A stretch of DNA of 28,431 nt. It comes from an uncultured bacterium (lineage in GTDB: Bacteria; Actinomycetota; Coriobacteriia; Coriobacteriales; Coriobacteriaceae). The stretch is taken from assembly GCA_905216175.1 (NCBI GenBank), contig CAJMSV010000012.1, positions 1-28,431 on the forward strand, written 5' to 3'. The notes below the pieces were generated by a model that made no database searches, was not told where the DNA came from, and worked only from the letters and a program-made list of their open reading frames with translations. A program made the translations under genes and the position numbers. Shown in pieces: positions 14,722 to 23,014 of the stretch; the first letter of the stretch is position 1, and every line of letters begins with the position of its first letter.

Positions 14722-15659
14722 TAGGCAGCCTCAATACGATGCAGGATATCCTCAACGACCTCATCGATCGTACATTCATCCATATCAAACCACACGATAC
14801 GGTCATCGCGCTTAAACCACGAAAGCTGACGCTTGGCATAACGACGCGAACGCATCTTGATGAGTTCGCGAGCCTCATCCATGCTCATCACACCATTGAA
14901 AGCATCGATGATCTCTTTATAGCCAATTGCCTGCATCGACGTCAGGGCATCTCCCAGTCCCTGGGCCATAAGACCGCGGACCTCATCAACGAGTCCTTGC
15001 TCAAACATCAGATCGACGCGCAGGTTAATGCGCTCGTAGAGCACCTCGCGATTACGCGTCAGACCAAACCACAGAGCGTGATAATGCTCGCGCGGAACGC
15101 TAAACTGACTTTTTTGCTGTGCATAGGAGATACCATCATCATGCATCTCGAGCGCACGAATCACACGGCGCACGTTATGGGGATGAATAACAGCAGCCGA
15201 TTCTGGATCGCGCTCGGCAAGCAGGGCATGCAGTCCCTCCTCGCCAATACGCTCGGCAAGCTCCTGATAGCCCGCACGACGATCGTCCTCAAGTTCACCC
15301 GAGGGAAAAACCATCTCATCGAGGGCGGCCTTAAGATACAGCCCCGTACCTCCGCAAAAAACCGGCAGGCAACCCGAATCAAGGAGACGTTCAACATGTG
15401 CACGAGCGTCAGCCTGATAAAGCGCAGCAGAATATGCCACACCTGGCTCTACAATGTCGACGAGACGCAGCGGCGCCGTACACTCATCGGGCGCCATCTT
15501 TGCGGTACCGATATCCATGCCGCGATAGATTTGCATCGCATCGCACGACAGCACTTCGGACGAAAGACGAGCTGCCAAACGATCGGCAACATCACTCTTA
15601 CCAACCGCCGTCGGACCGACGATCGCAACGGCGGAAAGACCTGCCCAGGGAGAAACCAT
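14721..15659 (-). CDS. miaA: tRNA dimethylallyltransferase
   Basis: This 312-residue enzyme adds the dimethylallyl group to N6 of A37 in tRNAs reading UNN codons. The P-loop VGPTAVGKSDVA is at the N-terminus, followed by SCDAMQIYRGMDIGTAK and FCGGTGLYLKA. The C-terminal RRYAKRQLSWFKRD is the tRNA-contacting signature. Its product is the substrate of MiaB, encoded immediately upstream; the miaB stop overlaps the miaA start as TAATG. Length is normal and all key motifs are intact. Confidence 0.97.
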   Translation of the reverse strand: MVSPWAGLSAVAIVGPTAVGKSDVADRLAARLSSEVLSCDAMQIYRGMDIGTAKMAPDECTAPLRLVDIVEPGVAYSAALYQADARAHVERLLDSGCLPVFCGGTGLYLKAALDEMVFPSGELEDDRRAGYQELAERIGEEGLHALLAERDPESAAVIHPHNVRRVIRALEMHDDGISYAQQKSQFSVPREHYHALWFGLTRNREVLYERINLRVDLMFEQGLVDEVRGLMAQGLGDALTSMQAIGYKEIIDAFNGVMSMDEARELIKMRSRRYAKRQLSWFKRDDRIVWFDMDECTIDEVVEDILHRIEAA

Positions 15660-17029
15660 TAGCGCGGCTCGCCCACAACGGAGCCGGACAAATACCAGGT
15701 CTTGGCAACGTCAACGTCAACGTCAACGATCTTGCCAACAAGCTGATCAATACTGTAGCCCTCGGGGATAGGCGCATGCACGGTCTGATTCTTGGGACTC
15801 TTGCCCAGCAAGACCGCGTCGTTCTTTTTACTCGTTCCCTCAATGAGCGCCGGCACCACAGCATGAAGCTCACCCTGGTTATACTCATGTGCCGTGGTCT
15901 CGATAACCTTAACCAGGCGGTTGAAACGCTCGAGAATAACCTCATGCGGCGTAGGATCTTCAATCTCTGCGGCCGGGGTACCGGCGCGCTTGGAATAGAT
16001 GAAGGTATAGGCCTGGGCATAGCGGACCGTCTCGGCAAGTGAAAGCGTCTGCTCAAAGTCTTCTTCAGTCTCGCCCGGGAAGCCAACGATAATGTCGGTC
16101 GAGAGCGCGATATCGGGCATACGGTTGCGAATGCGATCGACCAGGCCCAGATAGTCCTCGCGTGTATAACGGCGATTCATCTCTTTGAGGATCCGCGTCG
16201 AACCTGACTGGACGGCCAGGTGCAGCTGCGGCATAACGGCAGGCGTCTCGGCCATAGCGTCGATGGTCTCGGGCAGCAGATCCTTAGGATGAGAAGAGGT
16301 AAAGAAGATGCGCTCGACGCCCGTATCGCCCACCGCGCGCAGCAAATCGGCAAAACGTGGCTTGCCAAACAGATCGCGACCATATGAGTTAACGTTTTGG
16401 CCCAGCAGCGTAATCTCACGCACGCCCTGGCGCACCAAACCGGTCGCCTCGTCGACAATCTCCTCGAAGGGGCGGCTCTTTTCGCGACCGCGCACGTACG
16501 GCACGATGCAATAGGTACAGAAATTATTGCAGCCCGTCATGATGGGCACCCAGGCGTGATACTGGGTCTCGCGATGCCACGGCATGCTCATGGCATCCGT
16601 ATCCTCATGCTCATTGGTGCGGATATGACGCTTGCCATCAAGGAACGCCTCGGCAATGAGCTCGGCCACATGTGCGATGGAATGCGTACCAAAGATGACA
16701 TTAACGTTATCGACGTTGGTGAGCAGACCCTCGCCATCACGCTGCGCGATGCAGCCGCCCACGGCAACCACACGCTTGCCCGAAGGCGAAGGTGGCAGGC
16801 TTTTGCAGGAATTACACTGACCGTATAGGCGCGTATCGGCGGCCTCGCGCACACAGCACGTCATGAAGACAACGATATCGGCATGCTCGGGATCGAGCGC
16901 CATGAGGCAGCCATAAGAATCAAGCAGGCCACTCACACGCTCGGAATCATGCTGATTCATCTGGCAGCCAAAGGTGCGGATAAAGTAGGTTTTACCGGCA
17001 AGAATATCGCGTACAGAACGCTGGTCCAT
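15659..17029 (-). CDS. miaB: tRNA-2-methylthio-N6-dimethylallyladenosine synthase
   Basis: This 456-residue radical-SAM methylthiotransferase converts i6A37 of tRNA to ms2i6A37. The N-terminal cluster cysteines are Cys22 (TFGCQMNQ), Cys58 (MTCCVRE) and Cys93 (VGGCIAQ). The radical-SAM triad is in GCNNFCTYC, and a TRAM domain ends the protein. An extra CNSC pair (Cys72, Cys75) sits in a short insertion before VGGC, where most MiaB proteins have no cysteine. ATG at 17029 follows TTAGGAC; the in-frame extension to 17071 begins with TTG and looks unconserved. It is first in the miaB-miaA-hflX transcript. Confidence 0.96.
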   Translation of the reverse strand: MDQRSVRDILAGKTYFIRTFGCQMNQHDSERVSGLLDSYGCLMALDPEHADIVVFMTCCVREAADTRLYGQCNSCKSLPPSPSGKRVVAVGGCIAQRDGEGLLTNVDNVNVIFGTHSIAHVAELIAEAFLDGKRHIRTNEHEDTDAMSMPWHRETQYHAWVPIMTGCNNFCTYCIVPYVRGREKSRPFEEIVDEATGLVRQGVREITLLGQNVNSYGRDLFGKPRFADLLRAVGDTGVERIFFTSSHPKDLLPETIDAMAETPAVMPQLHLAVQSGSTRILKEMNRRYTREDYLGLVDRIRNRMPDIALSTDIIVGFPGETEEDFEQTLSLAETVRYAQAYTFIYSKRAGTPAAEIEDPTPHEVILERFNRLVKVIETTAHEYNQGELHAVVPALIEGTSKKNDAVLLGKSPKNQTVHAPIPEGYSIDQLVGKIVDVDVDVAKTWYLSGSVVGEPR

Positions 17030-17074
17030 GTGTATAAGTCCTAACGATGGGGAACGAAACGAGGCAAGCAAAAG

Positions 17075-17392
17075 CTATGCCACAGGCTTAACGTCATCCA
17101 TGACGACGTTATCCATAGCGGCTCGATTGATCTGGTGAACGTAGATAGAAAGGCGGATGGCCGTGCGCGACTCCCCGTTAATGAGGATGTCGGAGAACAC
17201 GGGCGCGCAGGAAATATCAAAACCGGTTGGAATCAAAAAACCGCGCGCGATAGCCACGGCCTTAATGGCCTGGTTGACAGCACCGGCGCCGACACACTGG
17301 ATGTTGACGGGTACACCATCCTTGACCATGCCGGCGATGGCGCCGGCAACGGACGCGGGCGATGATTTGCTTGATACCTTCAGGCAACCCAT
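17075..17392 (-). CDS. spoVS: SpoVS-family protein
   Basis: This 105-residue protein matches SpoVS over almost its whole length: MGCLKVSSKSSPASVAGAIAG, then GAGAVNQAIKAVAIARGFL and ESRTAIRLSIY. SpoVS has an Alba-like fold and is thought to bind nucleic acid. The C-terminus is about 15-20 residues longer than in Bacillus. ATG at 17392 follows GCAGGAG; the open frame upstream to 17467 is not part of the family. In Firmicutes spoVS also lies near rny, so the location is conserved although no sporulation genes are visible here. The role in this organism is unknown. Confidence 0.92.
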   Translation of the reverse strand: MGCLKVSSKSSPASVAGAIAGMVKDGVPVNIQCVGAGAVNQAIKAVAIARGFLIPTGFDISCAPVFSDILINGESRTAIRLSIYVHQINRAAMDNVVMDDVKPVA

Positions 17393-17466
17393 GAAGAAAC
17401 TCCTGCGTTTAAAAGTACGTTTTAACTGCAATAACTGTATCGTACCGAGTGAACTCGGTAAAGGCA

Positions 17467-18552
17467 CTATTCCTCTTTGGCAAGATCGAATGTCACGGTG
17501 ATTCGATCACGCGAAACGCGAATCTTTGGGTCGCCGCAAAGGTTGAGATAGTACCGGGCGGCAAGGTCATTAAAGTCGCGCTCCACAGCACGCGAAAACT
17601 GTGCCATGTCATCCTTGGCAATACGTAGCCCGCGACGATCCTTCGCGAGATCGACAGGAGCCGGCGCATGCGTGGACGTATCACGCTCGCGCAGCAGACG
17701 TGCGGTCACACCGCGAACGGGCTTAATCTGCCCTGCCAAAATGCGATGTGCCGTGCGCTCGGACATCTCAAGACCCAAACCCGAACAGATGCGGATAAAG
17801 TCCTCGGCATCAGAGGCAAGGCCCAAACGGTCGACAACCGGAAGCTCGCTCTCGTCATCGATGAACAGGAGACGCGACGTATCGAGCCGACTTGACGCCT
17901 GAGCATAAAGTGTCGCGGCAATCTCAGACGGAGAACCAAGATAGACATCGCAACCACGCAACTCCTCGAGCGCAAACTCACAGGCAGCGCGAATAATATT
18001 ATGCGGACCGCGAGCACAGACATAACGTCCGTCCTCATCCTTGACGGCCTGGGGCCAGCTGGACTGATCAGCACGCTCACTGAGGCGGTCGGCCGCAACG
18101 CTCACCTTAAAGGCTGAACCAAGATCGACACCGGACGTGACTACACGGGCCTCGTCGGTATTCTGCTTGATCGAAAACAATGCCATGCCACGACCGTGAA
18201 CGCCCCAACGGTCCATCTTCATGCTCTCGAGCTTTGAGGTAACGCGAGCATCGAAGATTCGCTCTTGCATATCCTGCGGAACGCCCGAACCGTTATCCAG
18301 AAAGACAAGCGTGCGGACGCCATCTTCCTTGGTCGTGGCGAGATAGACCTTGTCGGCGCCGGCATCGCGAGCATTACGGAGCATTTCGATGACGATATCC
18401 TCGACATGCTGAATGTCGTGTTTTGCCTGGCGCCGCTCGGCCTCCGAAACGCGGAGGCGGACATACCCCTCGCCAAGGTTCTCCTCGACGCGAAGGTTGC
18501 CCTCCCCCGACATCGACGCGATAAATGAGATGAGCTCGTTCGCGTCGCTCAT
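17467..18552 (-). CDS. GHKL-type ATPase, function unknown
   Basis: This 361-residue protein has a GHKL (HATPase_c) nucleotide-binding fold in its first 200 residues. The N box is EMLRNARDAGA (Glu56-Asn60), the G1 box DNGSGVP (86-92) and the G2 box GVHGRGMALFSI (117-128). This is the pattern of MutL, Hsp90 and gyrase B rather than of sensor kinases, and there is no phospho-acceptor or membrane part. The remaining 160 residues are helical and unrecognised. It starts one base after the rny stop and precedes spoVS. It is therefore probably co-transcribed with RNase Y, but the partner and substrate cannot be named. Confidence 0.75.
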   Translation of the reverse strand: MSDANELISFIASMSGEGNLRVEENLGEGYVRLRVSEAERRQAKHDIQHVEDIVIEMLRNARDAGADKVYLATTKEDGVRTLVFLDNGSGVPQDMQERIFDARVTSKLESMKMDRWGVHGRGMALFSIKQNTDEARVVTSGVDLGSAFKVSVAADRLSERADQSSWPQAVKDEDGRYVCARGPHNIIRAACEFALEELRGCDVYLGSPSEIAATLYAQASSRLDTSRLLFIDDESELPVVDRLGLASDAEDFIRICSGLGLEMSERTAHRILAGQIKPVRGVTARLLRERDTSTHAPAPVDLAKDRRGLRIAKDDMAQFSRAVERDFNDLAARYYLNLCGDPKIRVSRDRITVTFDLAKEE

Positions 18553-18553
18553 G

Positions 18554-20110
18554 TTATTTAGCGATATCGACAGCGCGGCTCTCGCGAATCACGACGACGC
18601 GCACCTGACCGGGATACTCCATCTCTTCCTCGATCTGATGGGCGATATCGTGAGCCAGGACCGGGGTCTGGGCAGCGGTGATCTTGTCCGGCTGAACCAT
18701 GACGTGGACCTCGCGACCAGCCTGCATGGCATAGGTACGCTCGACGCCGTCATGGGAGTTGGCGATCTCCTCGAGCTTCTCGAGACGCTTGATGTAGTTC
18801 TCGGCAGACTCGCGACGGGCACCGGGGCGAGAAGCAGAGACGGCATCAGCGGCCTGTACCAGGACATCGAGCACCGTGTTGGGATCGACATCGGCATGGT
18901 GAGCCTCGATAGCGTGGACGATAACGGGCTTCTCGCCATAACGACGGGCAAGCTCGGCGCCGATGACGGCATGCGGGCCCTCGACGTCGTGGTCAATTGC
19001 CTTGCCCAGGTCGTGAAGCAGGCCGGCGCGCTTGGCAGTCACAACGTCCAGGCCAAGCTCGGAAGCCATCACTCCGCACAGATCAGAGACCTCGAGGGAG
19101 TGCTGAAGCACGTTCTGACCAAACGAGGTACGGTAGCGCAAGGCACCAAGGGTCTTGACGATCTCGGGGTGCAGGTCGTGGATGCCGGTATCGAAGGCAG
19201 CCTGCTCGCCAGCCTCGCGCACGCGCTGCTGAACCAGGTCGGCAGCCTTGTGATACATCTCCTCGCTGCGGGCAGGGTGAATGCGGCCGTCGGCGATGAG
19301 GTTCTCGAGGGCGACACGGGCGGTCTCACGACGGACCGGGTCGAAGCTCGAAAGAACGACGGTCTCGGGCGTGTCGTCAATCACGAGGTTGACGCCGGAA
19401 ACCTGCTCGAAGGTGCGGATGTTGCGACCCTCGCGACCGATGATACGGCCCTTGAGGTCATCAGAGGGAATGTGCACGGAGGTAACGGTGACCTCGGCAG
19501 TGTGGTCGGCAGCGCAGCGCTGAATCGCCAGGGACAGAATCTCCTGGGCGGTCTTGTGGCACTCGGCGCGAACCTGCTGCTCGGACTCGCGAATGATCGT
19601 GGCGGCCTCGTGGGTGACCTCGCCGCGAACCTTATCGAGGAGCTCCTTGTGGGCGTCCTCGCGGGTAAGGTCGGCGATACGCTCGAGCTCAGAGGTCTGC
19701 TTTGCGCAGAGCTCCTCGAGTTCACGGGAGCGCTTCTCGACCTGACCGGCCTGGCTGGACAGCTGATGCTCGCGCTTGTCGAGAGCGTCGTTGCGGCGAT
19801 CAAGGGATTCCTCGCGCTGCATCACGCGGTTCTCGAGCGTACGAATCTCGTTCTTACGCTGCTTGTCCTCGGCCTCGGCGGCCTGCTTATTCTTGATGAT
19901 CTCCTCTTTAGCCTCGAGCAGAGCCTCTTTTTTGAGGGTCTCGGCCTGACGCTTAGCATCACCGATCAGGGACTCAGCCTGTGCGTGTGCCGACTGAATC
20001 TTTTCGTCGGCCTCGTGAAGACTACCCTGCTTGGCGGTGCGCATGTAGGCAATGGCGGCGATAGCACCCAAAACGATGCCAACGAGCGCTGCGATGATAG
20101 GCATGCTCAC
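18554..20110 (-). CDS. rny: Ribonuclease Y
   Basis: This 518-residue membrane-anchored endoribonuclease starts mRNA decay. A single membrane segment (residues 4-22) is followed by a long charged coiled coil (about 30-200). A KH domain follows with GRIIGREGRNIR (221-232), then an HD domain with QHSLE and catalytic His366-Asp367 in LLHDLGK, plus EAHHAD further on. Length and order are those of Bacillus RNase Y. AAGGAGTG precedes the ATG. A TTGACA promoter (20294-20299) gives a leader of over 100 nt containing a hairpin just before the ribosome site, a possible site of self-control. Confidence 0.96.
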   Translation of the reverse strand: MSMPIIAALVGIVLGAIAAIAYMRTAKQGSLHEADEKIQSAHAQAESLIGDAKRQAETLKKEALLEAKEEIIKNKQAAEAEDKQRKNEIRTLENRVMQREESLDRRNDALDKREHQLSSQAGQVEKRSRELEELCAKQTSELERIADLTREDAHKELLDKVRGEVTHEAATIIRESEQQVRAECHKTAQEILSLAIQRCAADHTAEVTVTSVHIPSDDLKGRIIGREGRNIRTFEQVSGVNLVIDDTPETVVLSSFDPVRRETARVALENLIADGRIHPARSEEMYHKAADLVQQRVREAGEQAAFDTGIHDLHPEIVKTLGALRYRTSFGQNVLQHSLEVSDLCGVMASELGLDVVTAKRAGLLHDLGKAIDHDVEGPHAVIGAELARRYGEKPVIVHAIEAHHADVDPNTVLDVLVQAADAVSASRPGARRESAENYIKRLEKLEEIANSHDGVERTYAMQAGREVHVMVQPDKITAAQTPVLAHDIAHQIEEEMEYPGQVRVVVIRESRAVDIAK

Positions 20111-20139
20111 TCCTTTTTATGGATTCGTTACACAACAAA

Positions 20140-20165
20140 GCGAACCGTCCTTACGAACGGCTCGC
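20140..20165 (-). promoter_or_regulatory. Hairpin in the rny leader
   Basis: On the minus strand GCGAGCCGT (20165-20157) pairs with ACGGTTCGC (20148-20140), 9 bp with one G-T, around an 8-nt loop. TTTGTTGTG follows, then the ribosome site. It is the only structured element in the long rny leader and could be an attenuator or an RNase Y target. Confidence 0.5.
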
Positions 20166-20270
20166 GACATTTGAGTAATATGGGCGCAGCTTATGCGGGT
20201 CGGATACAGATAAACATATAAACAAACTCATCACAGACGAGCACATATCACAAAGCAAATGACAGTGTTT

Positions 20271-20299
20271 ATCGTACGTTGAACCACAACAACTGTCAA
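20271..20299 (-). promoter_or_regulatory. Promoter of rny
   Basis: A perfect TTGACA (20299-20294, minus strand) is 17 bp from TACGAT (20276-20271), four of six matches to TATAAT. Spacing is ideal. The start would lie about 155 bases upstream of the rny ATG. Confidence 0.65.
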
Positions 20300-20347
20300 A
20301 TAAATGGCCCCAGCACGGCGGCTAAAACGCGGTGAACGGCAGGGCCA
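20298..20347 (-). terminator. Terminator after recX
   Basis: On the minus strand TGGCCC (20347-20342) pairs with GGGCCA (20310-20305), with further pairing possible inside the 31-nt loop. TTTATTTG follows. The T-run touches the -35 box of rny. Confidence 0.6.
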
Positions 20348-20361
20348 CAAAACGCATACGC

Positions 20362-21054
20362 CTAAACCGCACATTCCTCGCATTCAGCATCGAGGCGTGC
20401 CTTAACGGCATCGGCGGCGATGTGATACGAGAAGCCCTTGCCCATCAAAAACCGAACCAGTTTTTCGAATCCGCGCGTCTCTGGAACACGCCGCTTGGCG
20501 AGCAGGGCTGACGCACGCGCCAAATCGTCTTCGACGGCAAAAAAATCCTCGGGATAACCGGGAATGTCATCGAGCACGACATGACGGCGCTTGAGCTCGG
20601 TCTCGATTTTACGCCGTCCCCAACCGCGCCGCTTGCGTTCCTCGATAAAGTACGAGCAAAAGCGGTTCTCGTCTAAAAAGCGATACTCGGTGGCGCGCTC
20701 GACGGCGAAATCGATCGCGGGCTGGTGAAAGCCGTAGCGAGCCAGCTTGTCACGGACCTCACCCGTCGCATGGTCGCGGCGCGATAACATCTCGGTCACC
20801 ATGGTAAGTGCACATTTACGCTCGATGAGCTGCACCGCCTCACGAAAGTTATCCCAATCGCAGGGCAGATCGGGGCGATTTTTGACATACAGGCGCGCGA
20901 CCCGCACGGGAATCCAAATGGACCGCTCAAAACCGCCCTCAAGCTCACAATCGATATGTGCGCAAGGCTTTTTGGACGCATACCCGCTCGAGAACGAGGA
21001 GGCCGCCTTCTTATCGGGAAAGACGACCGTGGCCTCGGTCACCGTATACGACAT
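20362..21054 (-). CDS. recX: RecA regulator RecX
   Basis: This 230-residue protein modulates RecA filaments. The three-helix RecX repeats are visible from about residue 85: MLSRRDHATGEVRDKLARYGF, RFLDENRFCSYFIEERKRRGWG, and a last unit with RFLMGKGFSY. The N-terminal 80 residues (VTEATVVFPDKKAASSFSSGY) are a long extension typical of actinobacterial or clostridial RecX rather than of the short enterobacterial form. It starts 12 bases after the recA stop, with only a weak ribosome site, fitting lower production than RecA. A terminator follows. Confidence 0.9.
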   Translation of the reverse strand: MSYTVTEATVVFPDKKAASSFSSGYASKKPCAHIDCELEGGFERSIWIPVRVARLYVKNRPDLPCDWDNFREAVQLIERKCALTMVTEMLSRRDHATGEVRDKLARYGFHQPAIDFAVERATEYRFLDENRFCSYFIEERKRRGWGRRKIETELKRRHVVLDDIPGYPEDFFAVEDDLARASALLAKRRVPETRGFEKLVRFLMGKGFSYHIAADAVKARLDAECEECAV

Positions 21055-21065
21055 GAGCGTAACCG

Positions 21066-22214
21066 CTACTCGTCGTCATCATCGAGCATGGCGGAACCAT
21101 CGATGGCGTAAAGCTCGTCAAACTCCTCAGGCGCAGGCTGATCGGTCAGCTCGACCTCGGAAGGAGCATCGTCATCAAACTCAAGTCCGCAGGCAAGGCG
21201 GACCTTATGCTCAATCTCGTCGGCGCAATCGGGGTGTTCGCGCAGGAACGCCGTGGCGGCCTCGCGGCCGTTGCCGAGCTTGTCCTCGCCATAGGCAAAC
21301 CAGGAGCCCATCTTCTTGCAGATGCCGCACTCGACAGCCATGTCCAGAATTGAGCCCTCCTTAGAGATGCCCGTACCGTACATGATGTCGAACTCAGCAG
21401 AACGGAACGGGGCCGCCACCTTGTTCTTAACGACCTTGGCGCGCACGCGGTTACCGATAACCTCATCCTTAAGCTTAATGCTGTCGATACGGCGAATGTC
21501 GATACGCACCGAAGAGAAGAACTTAAGGGCGCGGCCGCCCGTCGTAGTCTCGGGGTTGCCGAACATGACGCCGATCTTCTCACGCAACTGGTTAATGAAG
21601 ATGCACGTCGTGTTGGGCTTGGACAGCGAGCCGGCGAGCTTGCGAAGCGCTTGGCTCATCAGGCGAGCCTGAAGACCGACCGTAGTATCGCCGATTTCTC
21701 CCTCGATCTCGGCACGCGGGGTCAGCGCGGCGACGGAATCGACGACGATGGCATCGATGGCGCCGGAACGCACGAGCATGTCAACAATCTCGAGCGCCTG
21801 CTCGCCCGTATCGGGCTGAGAAATGAGCACCTCGTCGATATCCACGCCAATGCGCGCGGCATAGGTGGGATCGAGCGCGTGCTCGGCATCGATAAACGCC
21901 ACGACGCCACCCATTGCCTGGGCCTCGGCCAGGATCTCGAGCGAAAGCGTCGTCTTACCGGAGGACTCAGGACCGTAAATCTCGACGATACGGCCGCGCG
22001 GCACTCCGCCGATACCCAGCGCGGCATCGAGGGCCAGGGCGCCCGTGGGAATGGCCTCGACCTCGAGCTCGGGACCACCGTCGCCGTACCTCATGATGGA
22101 ACCCTGGCCGAATTTCTTCTCGATCTCGGCCTTGGTGGTGGCGATCATCTCATCGCGCTCTTTACCCGTCGTGCGAGCATGAACGGTACGTACGGGACCT
22201 GAATTCTTGGCCAT
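21066..22214 (-). CDS. recA: Recombinase RecA
   Basis: This 382-residue recombinase forms filaments on single-stranded DNA, drives strand exchange, and triggers LexA cleavage. Walker A GPESSGKT lies at residues 81-88; AIVVDSVAALTPRAEIEG and the L2-region motifs are intact. The N-terminus is about 15 residues longer than in E. coli, and the acidic C-terminus (DGSAMLDDDDE) is typical. ATG at 22214 follows GAGGAGGG and is preferred over the in-frame extension to 22235. An imperfect LexA box lies 40 bases upstream, consistent with SOS control by the lexA gene in this window. Confidence 0.98.
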   Translation of the reverse strand: MAKNSGPVRTVHARTTGKERDEMIATTKAEIEKKFGQGSIMRYGDGGPELEVEAIPTGALALDAALGIGGVPRGRIVEIYGPESSGKTTLSLEILAEAQAMGGVVAFIDAEHALDPTYAARIGVDIDEVLISQPDTGEQALEIVDMLVRSGAIDAIVVDSVAALTPRAEIEGEIGDTTVGLQARLMSQALRKLAGSLSKPNTTCIFINQLREKIGVMFGNPETTTGGRALKFFSSVRIDIRRIDSIKLKDEVIGNRVRAKVVKNKVAAPFRSAEFDIMYGTGISKEGSILDMAVECGICKKMGSWFAYGEDKLGNGREAATAFLREHPDCADEIEHKVRLACGLEFDDDAPSEVELTDQPAPEEFDELYAIDGSAMLDDDDE

Positions 22215-22253
22215 GAATAGCCCTCCTCTTAACAACCTGCATCGATAATAAAC

Positions 22254-22265
22254 GATCGTCTGTTC
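22254..22265 (-). promoter_or_regulatory. Candidate LexA box of recA
   Basis: On the minus strand GAACAGACGATC, flanked as CGAAC, matches GAAC-N4-GTTC with one mismatch (A for the first T of GTTC). It is the best match in the 257 bases between recA and cinA and lies 40 bases before the recA ATG. Confidence 0.55.
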
Positions 22266-22315
22266 GTGGTCAACCGTTCAGGCCAATCATATGCAGGCAG
22301 TCTTTCCAAAACCCA

Positions 22316-22365
22316 ACCAAACGCCGACCAAACACTGACCAAATGCTTGACCACAAAGGGCCAAA
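22316..22365 (-). repeat. Phased TTTGG repeats upstream of recA
   Basis: ACCAAA or a close variant begins at 22316, 22327, 22338, 22350 (ACCACAAA) and 22360 (GCCAAA), with spacings of 11, 11, 12 and 10. Read toward recA this is TTTGGTCNGNG repeated about once per DNA turn. It starts about 100 bases upstream of the recA ATG. The remainder of 22215-22440 shows no gene that I believe. Confidence 0.6.
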
Positions 22366-22440
22366 TAAGAACAAAGAAGGCAAGAATACATCTATAAACA
22401 GCACAAACGCTAAATTTGTCAGAGGTCCCTATCTCCACAA

Positions 22441-22464
22441 TTAAGGGGCCCGGAGGCCCCTTAA
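22441..22464 (-). terminator. Hairpin after cinA
   Basis: TTAAGGGGCC (22441-22450) and GGCCCCTTAA (22455-22464) are perfect 10-bp arms around CGGA, 7 bases past the cinA stop. The T-run on the minus strand is short (TTAATTG), so termination may be partial. Confidence 0.7.
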
Positions 22465-22471
22465 AAGACGT

Positions 22472-23002
22472 CTATTCCATAGAATCGAGCACGCAGACAA
22501 TGCGACCCAGTGCCTCCGCGACCGCATGGGCACGAACACACGAACGGTCGCCCTCATAGAGGCAGCGCACAGAGTCCACGACCGGCACTCCCCCATCGGC
22601 GGAACGATGCGCCCAGCCAATATAGAAAGTGCCTGCAGGATCGTCCTCAGTACCACCGCCGGGGCCGGCATAACCCGTTGCGCTCACTGCAATATCGCTC
22701 TGGTAAAGCTCCAGTGAACCCACCGACATCTCGCGCGCGGTCTGATGCGACACCGCGGTATAGCGGTCGAGCGTCTCCTGCTCACCACCCAGCACGCGAT
22801 GCTTAATCTCGTCGCAGTACGTCACCGCACCACCGCGCAGCACCGCCGAGGCGCCCGGGATATCGGCAATCGTCGAGGCGATCATACCCGCCGTCAGCGA
22901 CTCAGCCGTCGAAACCGTCATGCCCCGAGCGCTCGCGCGCTCGACGATATCGCGCGCCAGCTCCTCGTTATGTGCGGAAATCTGCTCAAAAGAGTCCGTC
23001 AT
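22472..23002 (-). CDS. cinA: CinA-family nicotinamide-nucleotide amidohydrolase (PncC-type)
   Basis: This protein of about 176 residues consists of the CinA C-terminal domain only. It has VSTAESLTAGMIASTIADIPGAS, GAVTYCDEIKH and SATGYAGPGGG, the blocks forming the active site that turns nicotinamide mononucleotide into nicotinate mononucleotide. The N-terminal molybdopterin-like domain of full CinA is absent, as in PncC proteins. The start is uncertain between ATG 23002 and GTG 23008, as neither has a strong ribosome site. It follows pgsA by about 12 bases. The cinA-recA order is common, but here a terminator hairpin and a recA-specific upstream region separate them. Confidence 0.9.
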   Translation of the reverse strand: MTDSFEQISAHNEELARDIVERASARGMTVSTAESLTAGMIASTIADIPGASAVLRGGAVTYCDEIKHRVLGGEQETLDRYTAVSHQTAREMSVGSLELYQSDIAVSATGYAGPGGGTEDDPAGTFYIGWAHRSADGGVPVVDSVRCLYEGDRSCVRAHAVAEALGRIVCVLDSME

Positions 23003-23014
23003 ACTCACCAGGAC

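Noticed and set aside
17444..17459. ACCGAG-TGAA-CTCGGT hairpin upstream of spoVS
   Set aside because: Only 6 bp with no T-run, in the 74-base gap after the GHKL ATPase gene; too short to call.
18413..20221. 602-codon plus-strand ORF opposite rny
   Set aside because: It is antisense to a fully recognised RNase Y. The Leu/Gly/Asp-rich translation has no domain and arises from codon bias of a GC-rich gene.
22229..22438. 69-codon hydrophobic minus-strand ORF upstream of recA
   Set aside because: It covers the recA promoter region, the phased repeats and the LexA box, and lacks a convincing ribosome site. Its hydrophobic look comes from the repeats.
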